From NCBI GenBank assembly GCA_009869945.1, contig WIXG01000260.1:50536-114535 (forward strand): 64,000 nt of DNA, written 5' to 3'. The stretch is from Mesaphorura yosii (lineage: Eukaryota > Arthropoda > Collembola > Poduromorpha > Tullbergiidae). Shown piece by piece: positions 42,074-55,500 of this stretch. Position 1 is the stretch's first letter. Every line of letters begins with the position of its first letter. The notes beneath the pieces are model-generated. The model was not told where the DNA came from and ran no database searches. It saw only the letters and a list, made by a program, of their open reading frames with translations. The position numbers and the translations under genes were made by a program.

Positions 42074-42248
42074 ACGTGCACGCGGGCGCCTTAATTTCCA
42101 TATACTTTGGAGAAGCTCTGAAATTTTTTAGACTCCTTTCTTCACTTCACTCTTTTGTGTACCACTTTCCAATCTGCTTTCAGTATTACTCACGACCTCT
42201 CAGTATTCAGGTTGCTTTCACTTTCTGACCAATTGCGATATTGCGAGG

Positions 42249-42254
42249 AATAAA
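42249..42254 (+). terminator. Poly(A) signal of PATJ
   Basis: AATAAA about 175 nt after the PATJ stop. The opposing NUP210 signal is 33 nt away. Confidence 0.65.
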
Positions 42255-42286
42255 ATGAAATTCACGACGAGCTTTTGTACAACAGA

Positions 42287-42292
42287 TTTATT
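42287..42292 (-). terminator. Poly(A) signal of NUP210
   Basis: Minus-strand AATAAA about 135 nt past the NUP210 stop codon. Confidence 0.65.
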
Positions 42293-42425
42293 CACATTGC
42301 ATCTTGTATTTATCGCGGGGGAGGATGAATATTCAACAATAATTAACAGAAAGTTAGAAGATAAATTTATAATAAAGACTAAAAATTTACAATGGCAGTC
42401 TTATTCTCATGTCTGACTCGAAGTC

Positions 42426-45400
42426 TCATTTTTCCCAGGGCGCAGCTGGGCTCTTCTTTTCGTAGCTCCTTCGCGCACTGTAAAGGCCCGCAGCGGCGGT
42501 CGGGCTGCCGCCGTCTCCTCGCTGCTGCAGCTGCGGGGTGGTCGAGAAGAGGCGGTGCTGCTGGTGGGCGGAGGAGCCGTAGCCCGTGTCGCCTGAGTTC
42601 CCGTTCTTCTGTGGGGAGTACGACAGCCGCTCTCTGAGGCCCAGTGGCTGATGCCCAACCGTCATCGGACTTGACAAGAAGACAGATTCCGTCTCGGCGT
42701 TGCCCGGAGCTGACGCGGTGAGGACGTAGCGGGAAGCTGTCAGGAGAGAGATTCAAATTAGTATACGCCTGAGCAGAGCATGGCAGAATTGCAATTTACT
42801 CACCGAGATGGATGAACACGAGCGTGACGAGCACGACGAGGATGGAGAATAGCAGCTGCGTCCAGGCGGCCCGGGTAAACTCGAGCAGGGCCCAGAAGCC
42901 GCTCGCCGGGCCCTCAACGGCCGTCCTGAATTGAGGAGCGGTGCCGTGGCGGAGTGGGACGATGACGCGTTGCCTTGTGAGTGGGGAGTTGATTTGTAGG
43001 GTCAGCTCTTCTGCTGCCGCCGCCCCGTCGAGGAGCTTGAGGAGGACGGTTCGTGTTTCGAGAGCGGCGCCCTGCTGCAGCTGCTGCGTTGTGTGTGCGC
43101 GGCCGAGCTGGATTTGGGGTGAGGAGGGGATGATCTGCGCCACAGAAAAGAGAAAAGGAGGGTCAATCATAATCAACGGACGGACGGAGGAGGTTATTAA
43201 AAAGTTCAACTTACCACGACTTGGTTGAGAACTCCAGCCAATCCAGTTAAGACGAGTGACGCCTGCCCATTCGTAATCAATATCTCACTGCTCTGAATCT
43301 GCAGTGCCGGGTGAAATTCGAGCTGTTTCGTTGCCTCCAGACAGTCTGTGAAAGTGAACATGACGTGGATTAGATTGCAAACCGCTCTACACGGCGCAGA
43401 CAGCGATTATTTTATGGACTTACTCGCGCCGCAGACAGACTCCTTGAATTTAACCGCCAGCAACAGCGCCCCCGCCACGACTCCACCCGCCTCCGTCATC
43501 TTGTTATCCGTCGGCGCCAGCACGCACTCGTACGCGCCCTTGCTGAAGGCGGGCCGAGCTCGGAACGGAGGCGCCGTGGCCGTCGCAGAGTCGTAGCGCA
43601 CACTGCAGACGAAGGGCAGGTCTTCAGTATCGATGGCACGGCTGCTGCAGTCTCCTTGCATCACGCCGCTCCCGCCTCCAGTGCTCAGCTGGTAGCGGAA
43701 TGAGGCGGAGAGGTCCCCGTTCGTCACTTGGCTCGGGCCGGTGGTGAGGGTGACCTGCGAGCGTGAATGTTGTCAGTTATACATCAGAAACCAAAAAACT
43801 ATCGTCAGTCGCTTACGTTCACCGGACCGCCCACGACGAGCACCTCAACCGCACTAACAGGGACCCCATCCACGCTGTACTCGACGCGGGCGAGACCGGC
43901 CCGCTGCGCCACTCCGACTCCCGACTCTCCATTGACGACAAGGTTCTCGTACGAACGCCATAAGCCTGGCCGTTTCTCGAGGCTCAGCACTGGACACGTG
44001 AAGCAGATTATTTGGCCGGGGCTCGCTTGGACCACGTGTGGGTGGATCGACTCCTCCTGCAACAGAATATGCAAATTATCTCGTCAGAGTATGCAAATGA
44101 CAACTTCAAATTGCTAGAAAGGCACTCACAATCTCCAGAAGTACAAAGTCCCTCAGCTCGGTCCCCTCAACGGCGTATTTAACGGCGCTCGCTCCTTCTC
44201 CGCTCAACTCCAGCTTCGCCCCCGACGGCCCGACAATGTCGAACCGGCTCGGGCGCACGCCAACCGCCAGCCCAGTCGCGTCGTAAGCCCGGCCCAAATC
44301 GTCATGGAACGTTGTCGTTGTCTCCAGCTTCACGCCCCTCGGCAGTTTCCCTTCGTGATAAACGGGCAAGGCCGCCCCCACCATCAAATACCTCACTGGC
44401 CGGACTTCCACAACCACGCCGCCGACCTGCTCCACAGTCCCACTTCTCTTCAAGTATAAAAGTACAGTAGCCACTCCGTACTTTTCGTAGCTCTTCACCA
44501 GCCCATTGCTTATCGTAATTATACGCTGCTGGCTGCAGCCCGCCCCGACGCAGCTAGCCTCATAACTCGACTCGATGCTGTACTTGAGCCCTGGTCTAGT
44601 TTCCAGTCTGTACTCGGTGTTTGGCGAGAGGAGGATCGATTTAGACTGCAGCTCCTCTAGCACTTCGATCTCTACTTCGTCATTGTACTGCAAGGAGTTG
44701 TGGGTGCAGGCCAGTTTCAGGGTGACGTGGCCCGGTTTGAGTGCTGTAAACGCAGTGCGGAGTTGTGTGCTGCTTCGAGAGTAGTTCCAAAAGCCCCGAA
44801 GCGAGCCGACGTCTGCGTTGCTGGACTCCCACTTGCAGCTGATTAATGGAGATTGAGGGCCAAGTAGCGAGTCGGGGTCCAGGCGGCTTCCGCTTTCAGT
44901 GACCCAGACGGGCATTTGTCGGCCTTGCAGGATGCGCGTTGTGGGCGCATGGATGGCGATGCTTTTGAACTGCACCGTCTCCAAGTTGGCACTCGCCTCT
45001 GAGTGCACGTGGGAGTTTGATTTCTCGAGCGCGGCCGCGTGCACTTTTGTGTCACCGATGATATTTGTGGAGGAGTGGAGGAGACCTGTTGTGGGGCTGA
45101 TTGTGGCGAGAAGGTTGTTGCCTGTCATGAAATAGCGTCAATAAATTTTAATTGGCTGGATAGATAAAAGCAAACTCACCAATACTAAACTGCACTGAAA
45201 CATCCGACCCTCCCGGGCCTCCGTCTCCAGTGTACTGGTACACCGCCCCCGTAAGCAATTTCAGGTTCTCCGGGTTCACGCGCAGAGGAGGAAAGACTTG
45301 CACCTGTTTCGAAACTGAGCGCTCGATCCCACCGCCGGTCGTCGTGTCGGATTTGAACTGGACGGAGGACGTGCCAAGGGCCCGGCCGGAGATGCGGAAC

Positions 45401-48400
45401 TGGACAGCGTCCGGATCATCCGTGCGCTCGATCTGAAGCAAGTCCCGGTTGTACTCGGCCCGAATCTCGATGAGGTGCAAGTCGGGCAGGTCGCCTCCGG
45501 AACCGAGGATGTTTATTGTTGCCAGCGTGCTGGAGCCCAGTTGGATCTTGTCGAGTGTGGAGAGCTGGAGTGTTCCGAGCCCGGTGACCACAACCCGCAA
45601 ATTAGCGCTCCTCTTTCCCAAGCAGACGTCCTCTACGCGAACAATTCCTTCTCCCTCCTGCAGCGGGGTGGTGAGGAGGGTCCGATTCCCTTCGTAGTAG
45701 ACTTGCTTCGTGATGGGTGGGGTTCCCGCCGTAGAGTTGAGGGAAAAGAAGCCAGAGCCTCCGCGGAGGTGGATCGTCGCCTAGGAGGACATTGAAACGG
45801 TTTACAGAGCAATTTACGCGAATAAAAGAGCTTCCTCACCGTATACGACGGATGGTTGAAGATGGTCACGTGGTCCGGGTCGAGAACAACCCCACTGACG
45901 AGGCTCAGCTCAAGACTGTGCTCAGGCCGTGCGCTGAGTTTTGCTAACCCACTTTGGTACCCCACCACCTTCGCCTGAACGACCGCGAGCCCCTGTTCTC
46001 CTTTCGGTATCAGCGTTTGGAGGTTCTTGCCAGGTAAAGTATAGCCGTCGTGCTCCATTCCAATCGTGCTCACATAATCCTCGTGCTTGAAACTCAGAAG
46101 AGGGTTGCTTGACTCCCATTCGATTGATAAGCTCGTGATGTTGTCGAAAAGGCGGCCCTTCGAGTCCCGAACCTGCACGGAGAGCAGCGTGTTCTCATCG
46201 GAGAGGACGGGGATTCTCACAACAGCCGGGCAATGGGTGTCCCTGTCGACTTGAAAGGTGAGGGTTGCTGGTTCGGGGCAATGTAGCTGTAAGCTGGCGG
46301 AGCGCCGGTTTGCCTCCCCAACACGTAAAGTCACTTTGCTCTCCCCAATTTTGTTACACTTTAATTCGTAGACGTAGTACGCTGTAGAGCCAATCTCGCT
46401 GTAGTCCGCTACGGTGCCGTTTTCAAGCTGCAAGTCGTGGACTGGGCTAGCGGGCCCGCCCGCGAAAACCACCTGCCTGCTCGATCCCAGCGCGAGCACA
46501 GCGACTCCATTTGAAGGTTGCAGAACGCGGAGCGGGTTGAAGGTCGATACGGCAACGGTCTCCTTCAGAGCCCCGTACGTGAGTGTGAGGCGAGTCGATC
46601 CGAGCACCGATCCAATCACTTGCAGGCTAGTGCAGGCGGGCGAGTCTGCATTCTTTACTCCCTCATAAACGAAATCCGAGTTGTCCATCTCCACTTTGAA
46701 CTGGAGCGAGTGGCAGGTTGTGAGTGGGAGTTCGCGTCCATCGGGCAGCTTCGCGTACAACACGACTGGAACCTGTATCAGGCTTCCGACTTCACCCTCC
46801 GCATGTGGCTCCACCTCCATTCTGGAGACGGGGAGGTGGTGGGCGACCACGGTACCTTTGATGTTGCCGTTGCTCGCCATCGACACTGTTATTAAAGAGT
46901 GGCCGCACTGCGGCCCGGAGCGAAGCAGACCAGCTTGGATGGTAAAGACGGAGTGGTTCGATGATGTGTGAGTGTAGAGTCCATCGCCGCCGGTGGCCTG
47001 CGGGAGATTTGCCATGCATTTGCGGTCTATATTTTCACAAACCTTTCTTATTCACTCACCCTCAACTGGACTTCATCCCTGCCCCGCCTTCTGCCACCCT
47101 CCTCACAGCCCACAACAACCACGTCCGGCTTCAGTTCAATCGGGTTGTAAATGCTCAACTCGACCTTGGCGCGTGGCCCTCCGCTCAGCTTCTGCATGGC
47201 CCCATTCTTGTCTCGCATCCCTTCAAGGACTGAGCTGACCTCCGTCCGGCCTACTCGAAGTGGAGTTATGACGTGATGCGTTCCATTCTCACTGCTCTCC
47301 GATATTTTGAAGTAGGCGGGGTCGATTGCTGTTTTGAGGTGGAGGTGCTTCCCGATGTAAAAAGCCCTCCCCTCCTCATCGAGCACCTCAACTTGCAGCT
47401 CATACTCGACTCCAACCTGCAGGCTGTTGCTCTTCCACGGAAGGGCCGTGATGGACACGTACTTTGGATCCCGAACGTAGACAAGCGATTTTGGCCTCTC
47501 CTCGTCTTGTAGCAGAAGTCCGTTGCTGTCGTTGAGTATGATTGAGGAGTCGCCATGTTTGAGGGCCGTGACGGAGGAGGATTTGGCGAGAGCAAGCACG
47601 GACGCGTTAGTCAGCTGCAGGTTGTAAAGCGGTGACGGGAGGGGGATGTCTGGAGAAAATTGAATTCAGAGAGGTTGAGACAGCCTAGAAGCAAATTTAA
47701 AGAGCCGGACTTACCAACAAACCTCCCCTGCTTCAACTGCATCAATTTAAGAGGAAACACGGCCCCCACCCCAACGACAATCTCCCTCGGTTCCAGCACC
47801 AAATTCGCGATGACGACAATTTGCACGGTGGCCGGCTCCAAATCCTTGTATCCATGCACTAATTTAGCCATCACTTTCCCGGCCCCTGTCTTGAGTCCTT
47901 CGAGGAGGACGTGGGAGCCTTGCAGATGACGAGATTCGAGCTCAGGAATCGATGGTGGGGACTCGTAGAGTGATTCGGAGAAGGGGATGAACCGGAGAAT
48001 TGGGTCTGGTTGACTGCTCCCATCCAGCCACCATTTGAAGGGAACGCCCTCGAGTGTGGTGAACTCGTTGTTGTTAGCTCCGTAGGCGCGGAGGGTGAAG
48101 CGGGACGGGGCTTCCTCCTGTGGACGGGCGTTTAATTATGACATGTCATAAAAACTACTGTAAATAGCCAAATAACTCACCAGATGCAGCTCCCTCGTCT
48201 CGGTGACAATCGCCAAGCTGCTGATTCGGTCCACGACGACGTCGCAGCGAACCGTCTCCCCAGTCAGCAGCTCCTCAGCGTAGACAATCGTGTGGGTGGG
48301 GAATGAGTGGCCACCGGGCAGCGTTGAGATGACTGCTAAAATGGGGCATTCCTCTGGCAGTGGGTGGATGGAGACTATCGAGGGCCGGGTGGTGGTCCTA

Positions 48401-48674
48401 AGAATGTGCAGTACAGGTGCAAGTGATTAGATTATCATCAATCAGTGCTATGGACTCTCATTCCCTCTAAGTGCCTAAGATCAAAGACTCACCACTTGAA
48501 ACAGCCACGAGTGCCCTCCCCAACCGTGAGTGTGTAGTTGACTGGGAGGGAATCGAAGTACGGGAGCCGGACTCGGGGCACGTTCAGTTTGATGTGGGAG
48601 GCGGTGGTGGTGAAGCAGACGAGGAGGAGCAGCCACAGAGGCGGCCGCCTGTGGTGGGTCGAGTCGACGGCCAT
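42426..48674 (-). CDS. NUP210: Nuclear pore membrane glycoprotein 210
   Basis: Single-pass pore-membrane nucleoporin (gp210) with a huge domain in the perinuclear space. Twelve minus-strand exons give 1828 aa, close to the vertebrate length: 48493-48674, 48181-48397, 47715-48117, 47060-47649, 45840-46997, 45180-45780, 44130-45121, 43817-44056, 43424-43754, 43215-43345, 42804-43134, 42426-42736. The N-terminal signal peptide (core LWLLLLVCF) is followed by the family's opening (KLNVPRVRLPYF). A long series of Ig-like or bacterial-Ig-type beta domains follows, including the FTTLEGVPFKW motif. A single transmembrane helix near the C-terminus (LLFSILVVLVTLVFIHL, about 42805-42855) precedes a roughly 105-residue Ser/Gln-rich tail facing the pore. 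The start is the only Met giving a signal peptide. Head to head with CLASRP. Confidence 0.95.
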
Positions 48675-49189
48675 CCTCTGAGAGACAGATGACCACCAAA
48701 GCTCTACTCAAATTATTGCTCAAATTACGAAATTAAATCAAGTCCGTGTGAATATCTCATTAGTGTCGGTCACAGTCGCAGATAGTCAATAGTAGTCAAT
48801 AGTCAGTGTAAGATTTACAAAGTCAATTTTTTCAGGAAATCTCGTCTTGCGGCGACACGAACAAATCGTAAAAATGCAATGCCGGGATTCGTTTCAAAAG
48901 CGAAGGGAATGCCGCCAAGCAAGCACGATTTTCCGCTGCGCTGCAGCTTACAAGCAACTTGAAAGGGACCGAGCCGTTTGCACTTTTAAAAAAATTTATT
49001 TACGAGCTGGATTTGAAAAGGTTGGAAAAGAAGGTTGTAATTTGTGACGTTCCACAACCATTTGCAGTATTCGCCATTTTGCGTGAGGAGTCTGGCGCTT
49101 GAGTTCAGTGGTTCCGTCGCCGGTACCAAATACACATTTAAGCAAAGGAGTTGCCCGAAGAAAAGAAGTCCTGTCAAGGACACGGCGCC
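48675..49189. promoter_or_regulatory. Shared divergent promoter region NUP210 / CLASRP
   Basis: Only 515 bp separate the divergent start codons, so the two genes probably share promoter DNA. No TATA box or other core element is clear to me. The inference rests on spacing and orientation. Confidence 0.5.
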
Positions 49190-51758
49190 ATGTGGCACGA
49201 GGCGCGGAAACAGGAGAAGAAACTCCGCCTCATCATCGTCGACTACCGGAAGCGGGCCGAGCGCCGTCGGGAGTTTTACGAGAAGTTCAAGCTCGACCCG
49301 ACCCAGTTCATTCAGCTGCACGGGAGGCAGTGTAAAGTGCACGTGGATGCGGCCGTGTCGGCGGCTGCGGAGAAGTGCTTGTAAGCTCAATCAGTAATCA
49401 GTAAGTTAATGCGAGGGGGCAGTGATCTCACGAATTCCGTCTTCCATTACCCGTGCAGGATGCCCTGGCAAGGCCACCCGGAGAACATGATTGACCGGTT
49501 CGATGGGCGGGCGCACCTCGACGTGATTCCGGAGGTGAGTGCAGCCGGAGCCGCCACCGTGGCCGCCGATGAGGAGGAGGATGACGAGCTGAATTACGAG
49601 CGATACAGGATTTTGATTCAGAACGAGGTGGCGGGAAGTGAGTTGACACACATAACACGATTGACAATTTGCATGTTGCCCGACGAGGTACGATGATCAT
49701 TTTATCCTCATTCGAACGCGCGCAGTCCCCGAGGACAAATTTCTCCACCAAATCCACATTGAGGAGCAGTTCGGGACCGCAACCCAGCCCTCCACTGCCG
49801 CAGCGGCAGCCATGATGGGGAAGGAGAAGGCGAAGCAACAGCAGCAGCCCAAGGCGGCGATCGGCTACAGCTACGAGGGGACGACGACAGTAACAGCTGC
49901 AGGGGCGAAGGAAGAGTCTGAGGAGGAGGACGTGGACTTTGGTAAGCGGCTTCTCTTACTTACAAGTCAAAGGGTCAGCATTTTAAATGCTGATCGTAAT
50001 CGCAGACCTCATCGTGAACGTCTCCGACCTGACGATCGCCCAGACCTCCGAACTGAACACGACCGCGACAAGCTACGGGTTGAGCGGGCCGGGCTCATTC
50101 ATGCGCTTCCTGAACGCGGACGTGGAGGAGCGCGAGAAGCAGAAGAGGGCGAAGGTGGAGGAGGAGGCGAGGGCGGCGATGAGCGTGAGTCACTCGGTCA
50201 CTTTATGACGAGGGCCTTCGATCTTTCCATTCATAAAGACTCTGAATGCTTTGCAGGGGAGGAAAGCACGCCGAGAACGCCGAGCGTTCAAAGACCGGAT
50301 TATACTGAGGAAGGGCGGGCGTCTGTCGCCGCCAAGGTGAGATGTCTTTTCTAATATTATTTACTTTTATTTCGATCGTATCATCGCATCTTTCTCCCGC
50401 AGTTACGCCGCCGCCGCAGCAGCGGATGACGCAACCCAAGAAAGCGCCACCGCACTACACCACGGCTCCTCCTCAGAATCGGGCCGCAGTTCGACGAGCC
50501 CCGAGAAAATAACTTTCATCACATCGTTTGGTACGGCAGAGACGGAAAAGGACGGCGGAAAGAAGAAACTGAACTCGAGGAGGAAATCGCCGTCGTATCA
50601 TCGAGGCGGGAAGCGGTCGAGGAGTCGGAGTCGAGAGAGGAGACACGGGCGCCGCCAACGACGGTCGTCCTCCTCCTCCGACAGCAGGTCGAGGCGCAGA
50701 TCGGACCACCGCCGGCGGAGGAGGTCGAAATCCGGATCGGCGGGGAGGTGGGACTCCAGGAGCAAGCGTCATCGCTACAGCAGCCACTCGCGTGACCGTG
50801 ACCGCAAGCGGAGGCGGTCCTCCTCATCGAGCAGCAACAGCAGCAGCCGCTCCAGTTTATCCCCGGCGCGAGATGTTCGAGAACGAGAGACTTACAAGCC
50901 CTCCATCAGCTCAAAGAAGAGTGAGGAGGCCGAGCCCGCTCCTCCACCACTTCGCCGCTACTACCGCTCTGGGCTGAAGGAGGACGACGAGTCGCCTCTG
51001 AGCCTCTCGGAGGAGGAGGAGCAAACGCAAAAGCAAAAGAGGAGGCGGAGCCGTAGCCCGAAGGAGCATCAGGGCAGGTGTGTGCAGGCGTAGGCGAGAA
51101 ACTGGGCTCTGACATCAATTTTTGACTCCAACCCCATTTCATTTCGATTTCCAGGTCAAAGAAGTCCACCAGCCAATCGACGCACTCCGCAGTCTCCGCA
51201 AAAACTAAGTCCGCTGCGACCCAAGTCAGTAAGACTTTTCTTTTCAGCCGCTTCCGCGTGTTTCGTTCATTCGTGTTTCCAGCTCGCAGTCATTAACAGC
51301 AGGCATTTCTCCCATATTTACTCACTCCACGCTTGTTTCACGTTCTCTTTCTTTACCACCTGCAGGGCTCCAGCTCAGTTTTAACACCCTCCGCCTCAGA
51401 TGCAACAGCAGCAGCGGCGGCGGCCGCCGGCCTAACCCCCGCCGAACGCCTCCGTCGCCGGATGCAGGCCGCCCTCGCGAAGCAGCTGCGCATGGATAAA
51501 GAAGCGGAGAAGACGAGGAAGGAGAGGGCCGAGGCGGAGCGCGCCGAGCGGGAAGAGAGCATGCGGGAGCTGAGCATCAAGTGGAGGAGGAGGGAACGCG
51601 AGAGACGGCACGAGCAGCGAGACTCGTCGCCCTCATCGGCCGCCTCCAACAACGGCGATGATGGCGAAGGCGTCGGCGACGACGACGGAGGCTCGGAGCA
51701 CTCGGAGGAGGAAGACGGGAAAGACGGCGGAGGGTCTGGGCGTTCGCGGTCGAGTTGA
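49190..51758 (+). CDS. CLASRP: CLK4-associating serine/arginine-rich protein (SWAP2)
   Basis: Nuclear SR-related protein that binds CLK kinases and influences alternative splicing. Eight exons (49190-49380, 49459-49637, 49726-49941, 50006-50184, 50257-50336, 50403-51077, 51155-51224, 51366-51758) give 660 aa, close to the human length. The N-terminal SWAP_N block is intact: MWHEARKQEKKLR, KRAERRREFYEK, the MPWQG motif, NMIDRFDGRAHLD and NYERYR. Then come AIGYSYEG, an acidic stretch, SGRKARRERRAFKDR, and EKITFITSFG before a long RS/RRSRSRS region. The C-terminal part has LTPAERLRRRMQAALAKQL followed by a charged helix, as in the family. The ATG was fixed by the conserved MWHEAR start. Confidence 0.94.
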
Positions 51759-51850
51759 GAAGGACGCTGGTCTGGTTACTTTCTGATTGCGAAAAAAAGA
51801 TGCAGAATGAGAATGACGGACTGAATTTTCACATTTTTTGCACTGCTCTC

Positions 51851-51856
51851 AATAAA
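51851..51856 (+). terminator. Poly(A) signal of CLASRP
   Basis: AATAAA 93 nt after the CLASRP stop codon. Confidence 0.7.
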
Positions 51857-52549
51857 ATCATGTCTTATTTTCATTTTCACCATCGTGCTTCGTGAGTTGC
51901 CATTTCGCCGCATACTTCTCTTTCGCTCTTCGCGAGAGTCCAATCGCCTCTTCATTCTTCGTCACCCGCCGACCGGGGACGACGACGACACGTCACCCGA
52001 TCAGAATCTGCTGAATCCGAAATTCCTTTGCAGCAGTAGAAGCCAAAGCCTAGTGTATTTAACGTTCTACGTGCGGATGCGGACGGGAGAAAGAAGAACA
52101 CGGGCACGGGGACGAAGAAGCGAACAGCAGCAGCACCTCGAAACCGATTCGTTTCTAAATTTAGAACAGCCGTCACCGCGTACACAAAACGTTGATCTGC
52201 AGCAGCTTGAATGTGTGTAAAAATCGGAGACGAGATTCAGCAGACTGTCGTATCTACAAAAACTGCATCCGTAAAGTACGCCACCATTTTCTAGTTTCGC
52301 TGTGGCCCAGCCCGCAGTTGCTCTCGACGCTCGTCCTCCGGCGGCTGTGATTACGCTGCATTCTGCGTGCATTCTTCCCGTTTTCTAGTCCACTTTTTGC
52401 ATGGTGCAGCCCTTTTCTAATGAATTTCCTCGAGAACCTTTGCGTTTAGTGTAGTTTAGTTGCTTGTAAATAAGTTTTCTTACTCCCTCGATTTAGTCTT
52501 CAGTTTAGTGTGACTAGTTTTTAAGTGCGTTTAATTAAGAAGCTAGGCG
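51857..52549 (+). other. Promoter and 5' UTR region of NUAK
   Basis: It lies between the CLASRP poly(A) signal and the NUAK start. An open frame at 51885-52220 has no recognisable similarity; if transcribed it would be an upstream ORF. No core promoter motif could be assigned. Confidence 0.45.
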
Positions 52550-55500
52550 ATGGTGCTCCGCGACTCGCAACCTGCAGCCACTGCAGCGGCCCCCGCCCTG
52601 CAGATGTCTGGGAGCAGGGCGGTGATGGGCCCGCTCTCCGACTCCACCACGGTGCAGAACAATCGGGGACGGCTCCGGCAGCGCTTCGACCTCATCCGCA
52701 AGCTGGGGCAGGGAACTTACGGGAAGGTCCAGCTGGGCATCGATAGAGAGACGGGTCAGGAGGTGAGTTGACTTTTTCCACCCTGGAAATCCACTACAAA
52801 TCCTCTCTCGCTGGAAATTTCGGATTCTGCGAACTTTAATTAAGAGTAGTCAGAATCCTTCACGCCTTACGTCATCACGGCCGAAAGCCCACGTATCAGC
52901 AACCCGAAACCAAAACATTTGCAGCGTACGCGTACGGCGTATGTGAATGAATGAACGGGCGCAGAGACTTTTATTTTTAGCCATTGCATCGTCGCGTCGT
53001 TCTCACGTCGTGTCCCTGTAATAAAATAACGAGAGAATTTCACGCCATCGTGCCCGCATCTCATTGCTGTTTATTCGCTTTCTCGCTTATTTCGAATGAC
53101 ACGGCTTTGATACGGGGATTTCCCGTTTTAAATTCCTTTGATTTCGATACGCATACGTTCTCGGCAGCTGTCGATGTCGATGAAAAATAATAAAGGAATC
53201 ATTTACATATTTGCATATTTTCATTGCACGCCGCAGGTCGCCATCAAAACCATCAAAAAGTCAAAAATCGAGACGGAGGCGGACCTCATTCGGATCCAGC
53301 GCGAAATTCAAATCATGTCCAGTGTCCGCCACCCAAACATCATTCACATTTACGAGGGTGAGTTAACCATTAAATTAAATCACTTCACTGAATTCCTCGG
53401 AGAAGAGTTGAAAACCCACATTGTGAATTTGCATTTCCCGCCCCACCCGCAGTTTTCGAGAACCGGGACAAGATGGTCCTCGTCATGGAGTACGCGGCTG
53501 GAGGCGAATTATACGACTACTTAAACGAGAGGAAGACCCTCAAGGACGAGGAGGCGCGGAGGATCTTCCGTCAGATCGCCTCCGCGACGTACTACTGTCA
53601 CAAACACAACATTTGCCACCGCGACCTGAAGTTGGAGAACATTCTACTCGACGAGAAGGCGAACGCAAAGGTGAGGAGGACTTTGCATTATCGCATTAGA
53701 TTTTGGTGGTCAGCCTGCCTCCTAAAAAAAGCATAACTTTTCTGGTTTTCTTGCAGATTGCCGACTTTGGCCTCTCGAATGTGTTCTCCGAAGCAAATCT
53801 GCTAAAAACCTTCTGTGGTTCTCCGCTGTACGCGAGTCCGGAGATTGTGCGGGGCACGCCTTACTACGGCCCGGAGGTGGATTGCTGGTCCCTCGGCGTC
53901 CTCCTCTACACGCTCGTCTATGGAGCGATGCCTTTTGACGGCTCCAACTTCAAGCGTCTCGTGCGGCAGATCTCGACGGGGGACTACTACGAACCTAGCC
54001 TCAGATCAGAAGCTAGCAATCTAATTAGGCTCATGCTCACCGTCGACCCTCTCAAGCGAGGGTCGATAAAGGATGTCTGCAGTCATCCTTGGCTGAATCG
54101 TGGGCCAGGGAAGGAGTGTTTGGTGGAGGCGGAGGAGCTCGCGAATGAGACGCCGGTGCGACTGGATTTGCTGCTGAGTCTCGGGCAGGGGCAGGCAGTG
54201 CCTGCTACAGCGGCAGCCACGACTTCGGCGGTGAAGGAGAAGAAGACAAAGAGGGAAGCAGCGGCCGAGGAGGAGGCGCGCGGGAAGGAGAAGGTGGCCA
54301 AGACAGACACTGCCTCCTCCGCCATGGCTCCGCCCACGAAACAGCAGCGCAAGCAGCAGGCAGTGAAGAAGAAAAGCAAATCATCCCCGCTCCTCGAGCT
54401 GATTGTGGACGTGGAGGAGGAGAAGGACGACGGGGAGGAGGCTGATACTCTCAGTGAGATAAGCGAGATCCAGAGTATGAGCGTGGAGGACGTGCAGCAG
54501 GAGAAAGGAAGGGAGAAGGCGGGAAGGGTCGTCAAGGCAGAGCAGCCCTCGCAGGTGGGTGCGGCAGTCGTTGCAGTTGTGAACGGAGAGAAAGAAAAGT
54601 CTGCACACCATAAACAAGTGGTGAGTAAGGAAAAGAGCCCTGGGAAACCGGCGCTGCTGACGCCCGAAGCACCGTCGTTGCCGTCCAAGGCGAAGGACGT
54701 CGAGGGCAGAGGCAGAGACAAGAGCCCGGCCCAGGCGAAGATGGAAAGGGTCGAGGAAAAGGTTAGCCCGACGAAAGTAACGTCAGCTCCTGCCGCTCCG
54801 CCAGAAACCGTTGCAGTTACTGTCAAGAAACCGATGAGTAAGGAGAAGAGCCATTCAAATGCCACTGCCACGGCAGTCGTCGTGCCAGAGGCCGCCGCCG
54901 CCACCACCAAAGAGAAGAGCCCCAGTAAACCTACCCCGAGCGAACCGAAGAAGGTTGATGCGCTGTCTGAGAAGGGCCCAACTAAGCCGAGCCCTGTTGC
55001 AGTGCTCCCAGAGCCGACAGTCACCAAAGTAAGGGAGAAGAGCCCGGCCACGGTGAAAGTAGAGCAGGAACTCAAGCAGGAGCCCAAACCTACTGTTGTC
55101 ACTGCGTCGGCGCCGAGCAAGGAAAAGAGCCCGAAGCCAGCCACACCGGAGCCACCAAAAGCGAGTGCAGTGCCAACTCAGGTGAAAGCTGAGCCCCAGC
55201 CTTCACCGCCCGCACCTCCGCCTGAGAAGGAGCCCGCCAGAAAACTGCAGGAGACGACGCCAAAGGTCGTCAAGAAGAAAGTGAAACCAAAGACGGCATC
55301 GGCCCCAAGCAAGGAAGAGGCGGCCTCCGCCTCCGCCGACGAAAAGGCGTCCAGCTCCGGGACAGACAACGAGTTCCGCGTCCAGCGCCGCTCCGAAAAC
55401 ATCACAACGCCTCCAGTCGACGGGACGACCCGCGTCGAGCGCCGCAACTCGAAAATCATCTCGCAGAAGACGGCAGAGTTGATTCAGAATTTGGAGGCAA

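Noticed and set aside
51885-52220. Separate small gene upstream of NUAK
   Set aside because: No similarity and no splice or poly(A) context; more likely NUAK 5' region.
54083-55144. 353-codon Ser/Thr/Ala-rich antisense frame in NUAK
   Set aside because: A by-product of the low-complexity Lys/Pro/Glu tail on the plus strand.
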